From Beaufortia kweichowensis (lineage: Eukaryota > Chordata > Actinopteri > Cypriniformes > Gastromyzontidae), in the NCBI GenBank assembly GCA_019155185.1, contig CM032795.1:10023795-10087794 (forward strand): 64,000 nucleotides of DNA, read 5' to 3'. The notes under the pieces are model-generated. The model ran no database searches and was not told the origin of the DNA. It saw nothing but the letters and a program-made list of their open reading frames with translations. Positions 34,513 through 47,790 of the stretch are shown here, one piece after another; within the stretch, counting starts at the first letter, position 1; each line of letters starts with the position of its first letter. Made by a program: the position numbers and the translations under genes.

Positions 34513-36066
34513 AACATCATTACGTGTATGTGAGAAATGTTGAGTTATATATAATATAATATAATATAATATAATATAATATAATATAATATAATATAAT
34601 ATAATATAATATAATATAATATAATATAATATAATATAATATAATATAATATAATATAATTTACTATGCTGTCATGTAATGTCATGTAATTAATGTAATG
34701 TAATGTGCTTGCTTCACCACAGTGAATATGCCACATGCTACAGGCCAAAAAATAAAAAAAAATTAAACAAAAAATAAAATAAAATAAAATAAAATAAAAT
34801 AAAATAAAATTAAAATTAAATAAAATGAAAAATATAAAATAAAATAAAATAAAATAAAATAAAATAAAATAAAATAAAATAAAATTAAATAAAATTAAAT
34901 AAAATTAAATAAAATTAAATAAATTAAATATAACATAATATAAAAACATTTTTAATGTCTTTATTTTGCACTTTAACGACTTTTCATTTTTTCACTTATA
35001 AATAAACATTGAAATAAATATACCAAGTTGTCATCTTTATTTTGCAATGTCATCATATCTTTTCTCTTATTAATAAACATTTAAATAAATATACCAAGTT
35101 GTCATGTCTTTACTTTGCAATGTCACAGCTGTATTTTTCTGTGTTGCATGTTTTTGGTTAAAACTGTTATTAGATTAATGCTTTTATTCTGGGTTTTTAT
35201 AGTATTTTATATTTTAATAATATATTTAGTCAATTTTTATAGACTAAATCATTTTACTTTCATCAGCTATTGCTTTTTTGTTTGTGTATGCTAGGGATCC
35301 CCAAAGTTGGTCCTGGAGTGTCTGTGTCCTGCAGAGTTTAGCTGAACACCTGAACCAGCTAATCAAGGTCTTATAGGCTGACTAGAAACATTCAGGCACG
35401 TGTGTTGAGGCAAGTTGGAGCTAAACTCTGCAGGACACCGGCCCTCCATGACCAAACCTGGGGACCCCTGGTGTATCCTATTTAATTTTTTTTGTTCTTG
35501 GGCAAGTTATTCATGAATTTAATTACTAATTACTTTGGTAATAGATCCCCAAGTTCAGTCATTGAGTACAGGCACAGTATCTGTGGAAACAAGACTCTTC
35601 TTTTTAAAAAGATAAAAGCATTGTTAGAAATACAACTTACTAAAAATATGGATATATTTGTTTTTATTTATACAACACGACTAATAAAATCTTAACTTAT
35701 ATTTAGCTCTTTATATTTTTCACTTTAATTTAACTAATGTGTGAGACACTTAGAACCTCATTGTGAAGTATTTCCGCAATTGAATAACATTACAGTCCAA
35801 AACAACAGTAATGTAAAGAGGTTTCTGTTTAAGAAAAAAGTACTACAATTATGCAAACTGTGCATGGGTAGTTGCCATTTTTAGGTAGGCTACTCCAAAA
35901 TATTTATTAAAGAAACAAACAGTTTTTTTGTTTGTTTTTTAGTTTGTGGTACAGCAGTAACACAGCACGTGAAATTGTTCAGGTTCATCAGAGTCAGATT
36001 GAAATATGAATAATCTAAAATCTAAACCTTTTTAGATAACAACTTAGTTGGTGAAACAGTGTGCTA

Positions 36067-36945
36067 TGCTGTTATCTTTCTCTATTTTAAATTACAACAG
36101 CCTTCAAGCACTGCAACTGAATTTATCCAAATTCTTATTTTCAGCTCAAATAAGACTTTTTAAAAAAGATTGTTCGCATGACATTTTAAATGTTGCTCAT
36201 ATCAGACACTGGTCTAAACAGACCACACTCCTACAGTGACTATAAGCATATAACAGACTGCCACTGTATTTATAAGTTAATGCAATAGTATGTGATAAAG
36301 AAAGGTGGTCCTGATGGTGTATTCTGAACTGGTCTGTGGGTTTTGGGGACCCTATAGACAAACTTCTGAAACCCAAATCTTATCGACATTGTGGGTAACT
36401 TGATAGATAATTAATTCTTTTAAGTCGATGAATAACTGATTAACTTCAGTGTTTGATGTAGCCTACTGTATGTGGTCAGGTGCAGCCCTGCAAATGTAAG
36501 CTTAAGTAGATGTTTTGTCAAATAGGATAATGTTTTTGTCATTCTGTGTAATGCAAATTCTCTGTTACTGTACAATCGTGAGTGTCTTTCATTACACTGA
36601 ATAACAATATTGATTTATCAATACATTTAATAATTTTATCATCTCTTTTTATATTTTAGGTAAATTATGGATGTTTTATGCTGACAATATGTTATAACCT
36701 TTATAAACATTAATACTTTAATGCATTTTTGTATGTGGATATTGATTTATTTTAGATATTCACAAAACAAAGAAAGTTGCTATAGGCACAGGCAAAATGT
36801 ATGTGAAATGCAGATCCAGTAGCTATGTGAAGGGTTAATGGCTGACTTAATTCGCCGCTGCGCAAGAGCGTTTCGAGACCTTAAATCTAGTGCTGCCACC
36901 ATGTGTTAACATTGTAAAATTGGATGATTTGTAAAGACGGGCCAC

Positions 36946-36979
<34 letters not shown>

Positions 36980-39900
36980 AATGTATCAGAATATTACGTA
37001 TAATAATTAACATATAATATGTTTACTAAATATTGTATATTTTAATGGCACTCTAACTAAACTCGCGAGACAGCTTGCGAGATCACGTTAATATCGCGTG
37101 ATTTCGTGACACGAGATCTCGTCACTTTGCTATTTATTATACAATTACATATAATTACATTTACATACATATGGAAATGAGAGAAAATGATTTAAGGAAA
37201 ATGTTTATTAAATATTATAAAACCTAAAACTTTATTAATATACAACACAAACATTTGTGCTGCTCTAATTCAATATATTCATCAATTGATAGTGTTGTTT
37301 ACATTTAAATGAGCATCTACATGCACAAGTGTAATATTGCTTATATTTGAAATTATTGTATACAGCCATCTGATTGGTTGATTGGTGTATTATGTCATAT
37401 GCTTGACATCACCTGTGGCAACCAAATCCAAAACAAAATTTAGACTCATTTCTGACTGAGATTGATCACACACCTTGTAGAGATTTATTACTGCTTCTCA
37501 TCTTGTTATATCTTCACCATGCAGAAGAGGGAGAGGACATTCACAGGAGCTGAGATAGCCTGAGGAAGACCCGAGTTCTTTCTAAATCTTTGAAAGATTT
37601 TTGGCTTCCACAGGTGAGTACTTCCAGGGCTGAGGACCTTCCAGTGTTGACAGCTGCTGCCAGGATGGACCATACTTACAGCTGCATCTCCAAGTCTGTT
37701 CACCCTTCAAAGAGGAAGAGAGATGCAGAGATGCAGAAGAACCTCCAGGATCTGGGGTTGGAGGACAGGTATGTATGCAATGCAGCTGTCATTCCTGATG
37801 TTCACCCATTACCCCTTAGGACTTTGACCTCAGCGGTGGAGATGACTCCAGTGGAGCATCTCTCCATCCACGGATGCACTGTGAGGGACTACCAGAAGAT
37901 ATATCACTCTTTGGTGGATCCCATGCTGCAGATGCCCTCTGGCAGGCGCCGTCCCTACAGCCTGGATTTGGGGCTGAAGATTAAGCAGCGTCTATGGGAG
38001 ACACTTGGGTGTCCCAGCTTCTGCGAGGAGGTCCGGGATGATGGAAGCGTCTGCATTACTGAGACCTTCTCCACTCCGAACATGAAGACCTGTGCTCCTC
38101 GCATAGATGTGGATATCAGTGGAGAGCCCCGACCAGAACCACCCAGGAGGAAGAAGCCCAGGCACTGATGGATAGTGTAACACACATCAACACGTGCAAA
38201 AATATTTACTTAAACACATAGAAAGCTACTTTAAATAATTACTGTAAATATGTATATAGTTCATCCACTGCTTATAGCATTTTATAAGATTTATATTTGA
38301 TATATTTTTCTTGTGCTTCTTATTTTGGGTTCTTGTTTTGATTGTTCCAGTTGGTTTTTGTCAATTAGTGTAGTTCTTCTTGAGTAAGCCCTCCTGCTCT
38401 TTGAGTCTTTTCAGATCTTGTCATTTGTAGGTCTTGTTTGGCGGTTTTTGGAGCATATTGTTTCATTGGTTCCCAGTTTGTCCTTTGGTCGTTAGATGTC
38501 TTGTTCATCTTGTGTTGTTTCGATTGTTGGCAGTCAATTCTTGTCTTTTCATGGATACAGTTTGCCTGTTCTGATGCTGTGATCCAGTAACTTCTGCTCT
38601 GTCTCTTGAGACACTGCTTACTGTCCTTGCTTGTTTCACCAAATATTAGCTGGACTTCAGTGCTGCTCTTTCCATCAGCAGGTCTTTCCTCCAGACCATT
38701 CTCAAACTCAAGGTTCACCTGATGCACAAACTTTGGAGAGGTAAAACCTTTAAACAACGGAATAAGTTTAACCAACAGAAATAGGTAATACATTAACACA
38801 TACCAAAACAATTCAAACTTAAATAAAAAACAACAAATCAAGGTGAAGCAAAGTGCAAAGGCGTGGATAAAATCCATAACATCATTACGTGTATGTGAGA
38901 AATGTTGAGTATATATATAATATAATATAATATAATATAATATAATATAATATAATATAATATAATATAATATAATAATATAATATAATATAATATAATA
39001 TAATATAATATATAATATAATATAATTTACTATGCTGTCATGTAATGCCATGTAATTAATGTAATGTAATGTGCTTGCTTCACCACAGTGAATATGCCAC
39101 ATGCTACAGGCCAAAAAATAAATTAAACAAAAAAAATAAAATAATAAAATAAAATTAAAATAAAATAAAATTAAAATAAAATGAAAAAATAAAATAAAAA
39201 AAATAAAATAAAATAAAATAAAATAAAATAAAATAAAATAAAATAAAATAAAATAAAATAAAATTAAAATTTAAATTAACATAATATAAAAAACATTTAG
39301 ATAAATAAACCAATTTTTTAATGTCTTTATTTTGCACTTTAACGACTTTTCATTTTTTCACTTATAAATAAACATTTAAATAAATATACCAAGTTGTCAT
39401 CTTTATTTTGCAATGTCATCATATCTTTTTCTCTTATTAATAAACATTTAAATAAATATACCAAGTTGTCATGTCTTTACTTTGCAATGTCACAGCTGTA
39501 TTTTTCTGTGTTGCATTTTTTGGTTAAAACTGTTATTAGATTAATGCTTTTATTCTGGTTTTTATAGTATTTTATATTTTAATAATATATTTAGTCAATT
39601 TTTTATAGACTAAATCATTTTTACTTTCATCAGCTATTGCTTTTTGTTTGTGTATGCTAGGGATCCCCAAAGTTGGTCCTGGAGTGTCTGTGTCCTGCAG
39701 AGTTTAGCTGAACACCTGAACCTGCTAATCAAGGTCTTATAGGCTGACTAGAAACATTCAGGCACGTGTGTTGAGGCAAGTTGGAGCTAAACTCTGCAGG
39801 ACACCGGCCCTCCATGACCAAACCTGGGGACCCCTGGTGTATCCTATTTATTTTTAATTTTTTTTGTTCTTGGGCAAGTTATTCATGAATTTAATTACTA

Positions 39901-40442
39901 ATTACTTTGGTAATAGATCCCCAAGTTCAGTCATTGAGTACAGGCACAGTATCTGTGGAAACAAGACTCTTCTTTTTGAAAAGATAAAAGCATTGTTAGA
40001 AATACAACTTACTAAAAATATGGATATATTTTTTTTTATTTATACAACACCTAACTAATAAAAATCTTAACTTATATTTAGCTCTTTATATTTTTCACTT
40101 TAATTTAACTAATGTGTGAGACACTTAGAACCTCATTGTGAAGTATTTCCGCAATTGAATAACATTACAGTCCAAAAACAACAGTAATGTAAAGAGGTTT
40201 CTGTTTAAGAAAAAAGTACTACAATTATGCAAACTGTGCATGGGTAGTTGCCATTTTTAGGTAGGCTACTCCAAAATATTTATTAAAGAAACAAACAGTT
40301 TTTTAGTTTGTTTTTTAGTTTGTGGTACAGCAGTAACACAGCACGTGAAATTTTTCAGGTTCATCAGAGTCAGATTGAAATATGAATAATCTAAAATCTA
40401 AACCTTTTTAGATAACAACTTAGTTGGTGAAACAGTGTGCTA
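36067..40442. repeat. Tandem array unit 3 (~4.38 kb)
   Basis: Full unit. It has a longer (AAT)n tract near 36946-36976 than the other units, and the TATAA and AAAAT tracts are interrupted. Confidence 0.9.
37519..38168 (+). pseudogene. Array gene copy 3, 5' frameshift only
   Basis: Identical in plan to 33157-33804 but two bases longer. GAGCTGAGATAGCC replaces GAGCGTATAGCC, giving a stop after 14 codons. Downstream the frame is fully open from about 37590 to the stop at 38168 and nearly identical to the intact copy (one visible residue change, M to I at DYQKIYHS). If the 2-bp difference is an error, this is a second functional copy. Confidence 0.65.
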
Positions 40443-43400
40443 TGCTGTTATCTTTCTCTGTTTTAAATTACAACAGCCTTCAAGCACTGCAACTGAATTT
40501 ATCCAAATTCTTATTTTCAGCTCAAATAAGACTTTTTAAAAAAGATTGTTCGCATGACATTTTAAATGTTGCTCATATCAGACACTGGTCTAAACAGACC
40601 ACACTCCTACAGTGACTATAAGCATATAACAGACTGCCACTGTATTTATAAGTTAATGCAATAGTATGTGATAAAGAAAGGTGGTCCTGATGGTGTATTC
40701 TGAACTGGTCTGTGGGTTTTGGGGACCCTACAGACAAACTTCTGAAACCCAAATCTTATCGACATTGTGGGTAACTTGATAGATAATTAATTCTTTTAAG
40801 TCGATGAATAACTGATTAACTTCAGTGTTTGATGTAGCCTACTGTATGTGGTCAGGTGCAGCCCTGCAATGTAAGCTTAAGTAGATGTTTTGTCAAATAG
40901 GATAATGTTTTTGTCATTCTGTGTAATGCAAATTCTCTGTTACTGTACACCGTAGTGTCTTTCATTACACTGAATAACAATATTGATTTATCAATACATT
41001 TAATAATTTTATCATCTCTTTTATATTTTAGGTAAATTATGGATGTTTTGCGCTGACAATATGTTATAACCTTTATAAACATTAATACTTTCATGCATTT
41101 TTGTATGTGGATATTGATTTATTTTAGATATTCACAAAACAAAGAAAGTTGCTATAGGCACAGGCAAAATGTATGTGAAATGCAGATCCAGTAGCTATGT
41201 GAAGGGTTAATGGCTGACTTAATTCGCCGCTGCGCAAGAGCGTTTCGAGGCCTTAAATCTAGTGCTGCCACCATGTGTTAACATTGTAAAATTGGATGAT
41301 TTGTAAAGACGGGCCACATAATAATAATACAATGTATCAGAATATTACGTATAATAATTAACATATAATATGTTTACTAAATATTGTATATTTTAATGGC
41401 ACTCTAACTAAACTCGCGAGACAGCTTGCGAGATCACGTTAATATCGCGTGATTTCGTGACACGAGATCTCGTCACTTTGCTATTTATTATACAATTACA
41501 TATAATTACATTTAAATACATATGGAAATGAGAGAAAATGATTTAAGGAAAATGTTTATTAAATATTATAAAACCTAAAACTTTATTAATATACAACACA
41601 AACATTTGTGCTGCTCTAATTCAATATATTCATCAATTGATAGTGTTGTTTACATTTAAATGAGCATCTACATGCACAAGTGTAATATTGTTTATATTTG
41701 AAATTATTGTATAGAGGAAGAAGCCCAGGCACTGATGGATAATGTAACACACATCAACACTTGCAAAAATATTTACTTAAACACATATTAAGCTACTTTA
41801 AATAATTACTGTAAATATGTATATAGTTCATCCACTGCTTATAGCATTTTATAAGATTTATATTTGATATATTTTTCTTGTGCTTCTTATTTTGGGTTTT
41901 TGTTTTGATTGTTCCAGTTGGTTTTGTCAATTAGTGTAGTTCTTTCTTGAGTAAGCCCTCCTGCTCTTTGAGTCTTTTTCAGATCTTGTCATTTGTAGGT
42001 CTTGTTTGGCTGTTTTTGAGCATATTGTTTCATTGGTTCCCAGTTTGTCCTTTGGTCGTTAGATGTCTTGTTCATCTTGTGTTGTTTCGATTGTTGGCAG
42101 TCAATTCTTGTCTTTTCATGGATACAGTTTTCCTGTTCTGATGCTGTGATCCAGTAACTTCTGCTCTGTCTCTTGAGACACTGCTTACTGTCCTTGCTTG
42201 TTTCACTAAATATTAGCTGGACTTCAGTGCTGCTCTTTCCATCAGCAGGTCTTTCCTCCAGACCATTCTCAAACTCAAGGTTCACCTGATGCACAAACTT
42301 TGGAGAGGTAAAACCTTTAAACAACGGAATAAGTTTAACCAACAGAAATAGGTAATACATTAACACATACCAAAACAATTCAAACTTAAATAAAAAAACA
42401 ACAAATCAAGGTGAAGCAAAGTGCAAACGTATGGATAAAATCCATAACATCATTACGTATGTGAGAAATGTTGAGTTATATATAATATAATATAATATAA
42501 TATAATATAATATAATATAATATAATATAATATAATATAATATAATATAATATAATATAATATAATATAATTATTATTATAATATTATAATTATAATATA
42601 ATTTACTATGCTGTCATGTAATGTCATGTAATTAATGTAATGTAATGTGCTTGCTTCACCACAGTGAATATGCCACATGCTACAGGCCAAAAAATAAAGA
42701 AAAAAATAATAAAATAAAATAAAATAAAATAAAATAAAATAAAATAAAATAAAATAAAATAAAATAAAATAAAATAAAATAAAATAAAATAAAATAAAAT
42801 TAAATTAAATTAAACATAATATAAAAACATTTAGATAAATAAACCAATTTTTAATGTCTTTATTTTGCACTTTAACGACTTTTCATTTTTTCACTTATAA
42901 ATAAACATTTAAATAAATATACCAAGTTGTCATCTTTATTTTGCAATGTCATCATATCTTTTCTCTTATTAATAAACATTTAAATAAATATACCAAGTTG
43001 TCATGTCTTTACTTTGCAATGTCACAGCTGTATTTTTCTGTGTTGCATTTTTTTGGTTAAAACTGTGATTAGATTAATGCTTTTATTCTGGGATAATATT
43101 TTATAGACTAAATCATTTTAACTTTCATCAGCTATTGCTTTTTGTTTGTGTATGCTAGGGATCCCCAAAGTTGGTCCTGGAGTGTCTGTGTCCTGAACCT
43201 GCTAATCAAGGTCTTATAGGCTGACTAGAAACATTCAGGCACGTGTGTTGAGGCAAGTTGGAGCTAAACTCTGCAGGACACCGGCCCTCCATGACCAAAC
43301 CTGGGGACCCCTGGTGTATCCTATTTAATTTTTTTTGTTCTTGGGCAAGTTATTCATGAATTTAATTACTAATTACTTTGGTAATAGATCCCCAAGTTCA

Positions 43401-43906
43401 GTCATTGAGTACAGGCACAGTATCTGTGGAAACAAGACTCTTCTTTTTAAAAAGATAAAAGCATTGTTAGAAATACAACTTTACTAAAAATATGGATATA
43501 TTTGTTTTATTTATACAACACCACTAATAAAATCTTAACTTATATTTAGCTCTTTTATATTTTTCACTTTAATTTAACTAATGTATGAGACACTTAGAAC
43601 CTCATTGTGAAGTATTTCCGCAATTGAATAACATTACAGTCCAAAAACACCAGTAATGTAAAGAGGTTTCTGTTTAAGAAAAAAGTACTACAATTATGCA
43701 AACTGTGCATGGGTAGTTGCCATTTTTAGGTAGGCTACCCAAAATATTTATTAAAGAAACAAACAGTTTTTTGTTTGTTTTTAGTTTGTGGTACAGCAGT
43801 AACACAGCATCGAAATTGTTCAGGTTCATCAGAGTCAGATTGAAATATGAATAATCTAAAATCTAAACCTTTTAGATAACAACTTAGTTGGTGAAACAGT
43901 GTGCTA
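40443..43906. repeat. Tandem array unit 4 (~3.46 kb), gene deleted
   Basis: Same order as the other units, but the sequence jumps from the ATTATTGTATA upstream of the CCAAT boxes straight to GAGGAAGAAGCCC near the end of the ORF (junction about 41714). Against unit 3 this removes 37363-38146, about 784 bp: the proximal promoter and nearly the whole ORF. The rest of the unit is intact. Confidence 0.9.
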
Positions 43907-44902
43907 TGCTGTTATCTTTCTCTATTTCAAATTACAACAGCCTTCAAGCACTGCAACTGAATTTATCCAAATTCTTATTTTCAGCTCAAATAAGACTTTT
44001 AAAAAAGATTGTTCGCGATGACATTTTAAATGTTGCTCATACCAGACACTGGTCTAAACAGACCACACTCCTACAGTAACTTTAAGCATATAACAGACTG
44101 CTACTGTATTTATAAGTTAATGCAATAATATAGCAGTATGTGATAAAGAAAGGTGGTCCTGATGGTGTATTCTGACTGGTCTGTGGAGTTTGGGGACCCT
44201 ATAGAAACTTCTGAAACCCAAATCTTATCGACATTGTGGGTAACTTGATAGATAATTAATTTTTAAGTCGATGAATAACTGATTAACTTCAGTGTTTGAT
44301 GTAGCCTACTGTATGTGGTCAGGTGCAGCCCTGCAATGTGTGCTTAAGCAGATGTTTTGTCAAATAGGATAATGTTTTTGTCATTCTGTGTAATGCAAAT
44401 TCTCTGTTACTGTACAAATCAGAGTGTCTTTTTCATTACACTGAATAACAATATTGATTTATCAATACATTTAATAATTTTATCATCTTTTTATATTTTA
44501 GGTAAATTAGGATGTTTTATGCTGACAATATGTTATAACCTTTATAAACATTAATACTTTCATGCATTTTTGTATGTGGATATTGATTTATTTTAGATAT
44601 TCACAAAACAAAGAAAGTTGCTATAGGCACAGGCAAAATGTAAGTGAAATGCAGATCCAGTAGCTATGTGAAGGGTTAATGGCTGACTTAATTCGCCGCT
44701 GCGCAAGAGCGTTTCGAGACCTTAAATCTAGTGCTGCCACCATGTGTTAACATTGTAAAATTGGATGATTTGTAAAGACGGGCCACATAATAATAATACA
44801 ATGTATCAGAATATTACGTATAATAATTAACATATAATATGTTTACTAAATATTGTATATTTTAATGTCACTCTAACTAAACTCGCGAGACAGCTTGCGA
44901 GA

Positions 44903-46697
44903 CAGAGTCGGCGCCAGAGCAGATCTACTGGAGGGGCATTGGGTCTTCGGCAGGGGGGCACTGCGTTTGAGAAATATTTTTACGCAGTGGCGACATCATA
45001 GTCCAACACAGCAGAAATGCAATAAAAAAGAGAAACACGTTTTATTATTATTATTATTATTAATTATTATTTCCGAGTTTCGTTTATTCTTGTTGTTGTT
45101 CATTTCTATATTATGTAGCCGCGTTTCCGTTACAGATTTGCGCAAAACTTTTGCGATATTTTTTTACCCATTTCGTTATTTTGGCTTGAAATTTTGTTTG
45201 TTGGAAATATGAACTGAATTTAGAAATGCTTTTGAAATTAAAAACGTTGCGTTTAATAAACAAAATGAAGAGTTTTCAGAGTTGATTCATTAAACAGTCT
45301 TGGTAACAGCATTTTGAGGAAATAACTGAACACTTGAAAGATAAATGTACATTGTCTTGAAATAATATTACAGACTACAAATTACATTTTACATTACATT
45401 TATTTTACATTTTTTACATTTAAATTTACTACAATCTACTGTAAGGGGAACAGGACAAATCACACTTCAAAGACAGCTTACGATATACATACAAATACAG
45501 TGCCCCAAAAAAACATTTAATATTAGTAGTTAAAAAATATTGTAATATTAAACGCATATCAATTAAAACACAGAATATAGAGTGATACGTATATAGATTT
45601 TTAAAAGATAGATGATAAAAACTTAACCACATTTAACCACATTCACATCTTTATAAACAGGATCTGTAACTCTATCCTCCGATATTCAAAGCATCATTTG
45701 ATTAACTACTGCATTCTGAAAAAACTTCTCATCTTTTATTTTTCCAATTATTCAAAACCCTACATCTTTCTCTTTTTGGGGTTAAATTATATTTTATATC
45801 CTAGATCTTCAATATGGTCTCAGACATTTGGACCCCACTGTATGTACGCTATATGCACATAACTGCATGTTATATAATGTTGGTATGTTCACTTCTGCAT
45901 GGATTTATCTGCATGTGTGACTGTATCCTCAGTGCTTTAAAAAATACTGCATCATGTTGATGGGCAGCGGGAAAATGATGGTGGAGTTCTTCTCTGCTGC
46001 GATTGTGTTGAGGGTCTGGAGGTAGCGGAGCTGCAAGGCGGAGGGGGACTCGGCGATCACTAGTATGGCGGCATTATAATGCCATTAATCACCGAGCGCA
46101 CAGCTGATGTTTTCGCACGCAGTAAATCACTCCCGCGAGAGAATAACAGCTCCTTTTAAACCCGCGCGCGCGCATGACATCTCTTCTGCGCGCAAATCAA
46201 GCCCTTGCGAGCTCTGACAGGACTCGAGCGCGCGCATCATCGTTCCCCACACGCGCGCTCGATACTCTATTTTGCTCGCGCGAAAACTTTTTATTTTTGT
46301 CAGTCGTGGGGCGGGACTTTACTTCTTTCATTGTAACCTGAAATGTCATTTCATTCAGTGAAAAACGGAATGAAAAACGGAATCAACCAATGACATTTCA
46401 ATGACATCGAAGCACAATTGATATATTTTCGCATCCTGTGGGGTCATTGCGACGCATCTCCCTCTCCTTCCACATTGCATAGCAAGACATGTGGTCCTTC
46501 GAAGTTTCATGTTTATGAAATCCACGGTCTTTGGCCATAGCGTGTTTCCAGTTACGATATCCCACACTCGCGAAGGCATCCAATGTTCCAGATTTTCTAC
46601 TAAAGCTGAACATCCGACAGCAAAAACAAAATGCTGCGTCTGCCTTGACACTGTACTCCAACCACTCTCTGTTTTGAAACCATTTATCCACGAATGA
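44903..46697. mobile_element. hAT-type insertion inside array unit 5, right end truncated
   Basis: Left end CAGAGTCGGCGCC with GGGGGGCACTGCG nearby resembles fish hAT termini. It is flanked by TTGCGAGA (44895-44902) and TCGCGAGA (46698-46705), an 8-bp duplication with one mismatch. The right end lacks the matching inverted terminus, so the element is truncated or rearranged. It contains a strongly CpG-rich section (about 46080-46300) and a transposase-like fragment on the minus strand. Confidence 0.7.
46398..46690 (-). pseudogene. TTF-type zinc-finger hAT transposase, N-terminal fragment
   Basis: The minus-strand frame includes FQNREWLEYS, DAAFCFCCRMFS, WKHAMAKDRGFHKHE and HMSCYAMW. This is the TTF/ZMYM-type zinc-finger N-terminus typical of hAT transposases, with the CFCC pair and the later His residues of the finger. 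The frame ends after about 100 codons and no catalytic (DDE) or dimerisation region follows, so it is a fragment. It begins almost at the insertion's right edge. Confidence 0.75.
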
Positions 46698-47143
46698 TCG
46701 CGAGATCACGTTTTAATATCGCGTGATTTCGTGACACGAGATCTCGTCACTTTGCTATTTATTATACAATTACATATAATTACATTTAAATACATATGGA
46801 AATGAGAGAAAATGATTTAAGGAAAATGTTTATTAAATATTATAAAACCTAAAACTTTATTAATATACAACACAAACATTTGTGCTGCTCTAATTCAATA
46901 TATTCATCAATTGATAGTGTTGTTTACATTTAAATGAGCATCTACATGCACAAGTGTAATATTGTTTATATTTGAAATTATTGTATACAGCCATCTGATT
47001 GGTTGATTGGTGTATTATGTCATATGCTTGACATCACCTGTGGCAACCAAATCCAAAACAAAATTTAGACTCATTTCTGACTGAGATTGATCACACACCT
47101 TGTAGAGATTTATTACTGCTTCTCATCTTGTTATATCTTCACC

Positions 47144-47790
47144 ATGCAGAAGAGAGAGAGGACATTCACAGGAGCGTATAGCCTGAGGAAGACCCGAGTT
47201 CTTTCTAAATCTTTGAAAGATTTTTGGCTTCCACAGGTGAGTACTTCCAGGGCTAAAGACCTTCCAGTGTTGACAGCTGCTGCCAGGATGGACCATACTT
47301 ACAGCTGCATCTCCAAGTCTGTTCACCCTTCAAAGAGGAAGAGAGATGCAGAGATGCAGAAGAACCTCCAGGATCTGGGGTTGAGGACAGGTATGTATGC
47401 AATGCAGCTGTCATTCCTGATGTTCACCCATTACCCCTTAGGACTTTGACTCCTCAGCGGTGGAGATGACTCCAGTGGAGCATCTCTCCATCCACGGATG
47501 CACTGTGAGGGACTACCAGAAGATGTATCACTCTTTGGTGGATCCCATGCTGCAGATGCCCTCTGGTCAGCCTGCCCCTACAGCCTGAATTTGGGACTGA
47601 AGATTAAGCAGCTTCTGTGGGAGACACTTGGGTGTCCCAGCTTCTGCAGGAGGTCCGGGATGATGGAAGCGGCTCATGCTACTGAGACCTTCTCCACCGA
47701 ACATGAAGACCTGTGCTCCTCGTGATAGATGTGGATATCAGTGGAGAGCCCCCACCAGAACCACCCAGGAGGAAGAAGCCCAGGCACTGA
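47144..47790 (+). pseudogene. Array gene copy 5, disrupted
   Basis: Starts like the intact copy and stays in frame through about codon 79. GGGTTGAGGACAG, one base short of GGGTTGGAGGACAG, then shifts it. Further changes follow, including TTTGACTCCTCAG (two extra bases), a rewritten stretch around 47567-47585 and CTTCTGCAGGAGG. These 3' differences go beyond CpG or homopolymer noise, so this copy looks truly decayed. Confidence 0.75.

Larger units (their letters stand above)
31711..36066. repeat. Tandem array unit 2 (~4.36 kb), with the intact ORF
   Basis: Full-length unit, same order of parts as unit 1. It has the CpG-rich patch with TCGCGAGA at 32699-32706 and paired ATTGG boxes at 33011-33015 and 33019-33023, about 140 bp upstream of the start codon. 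Confidence 0.9.

Noticed and set aside
39155..39337. Phe/Ile/Leu-rich minus-strand ORF
   Set aside because: Translation of the (AAAAT)n tract.
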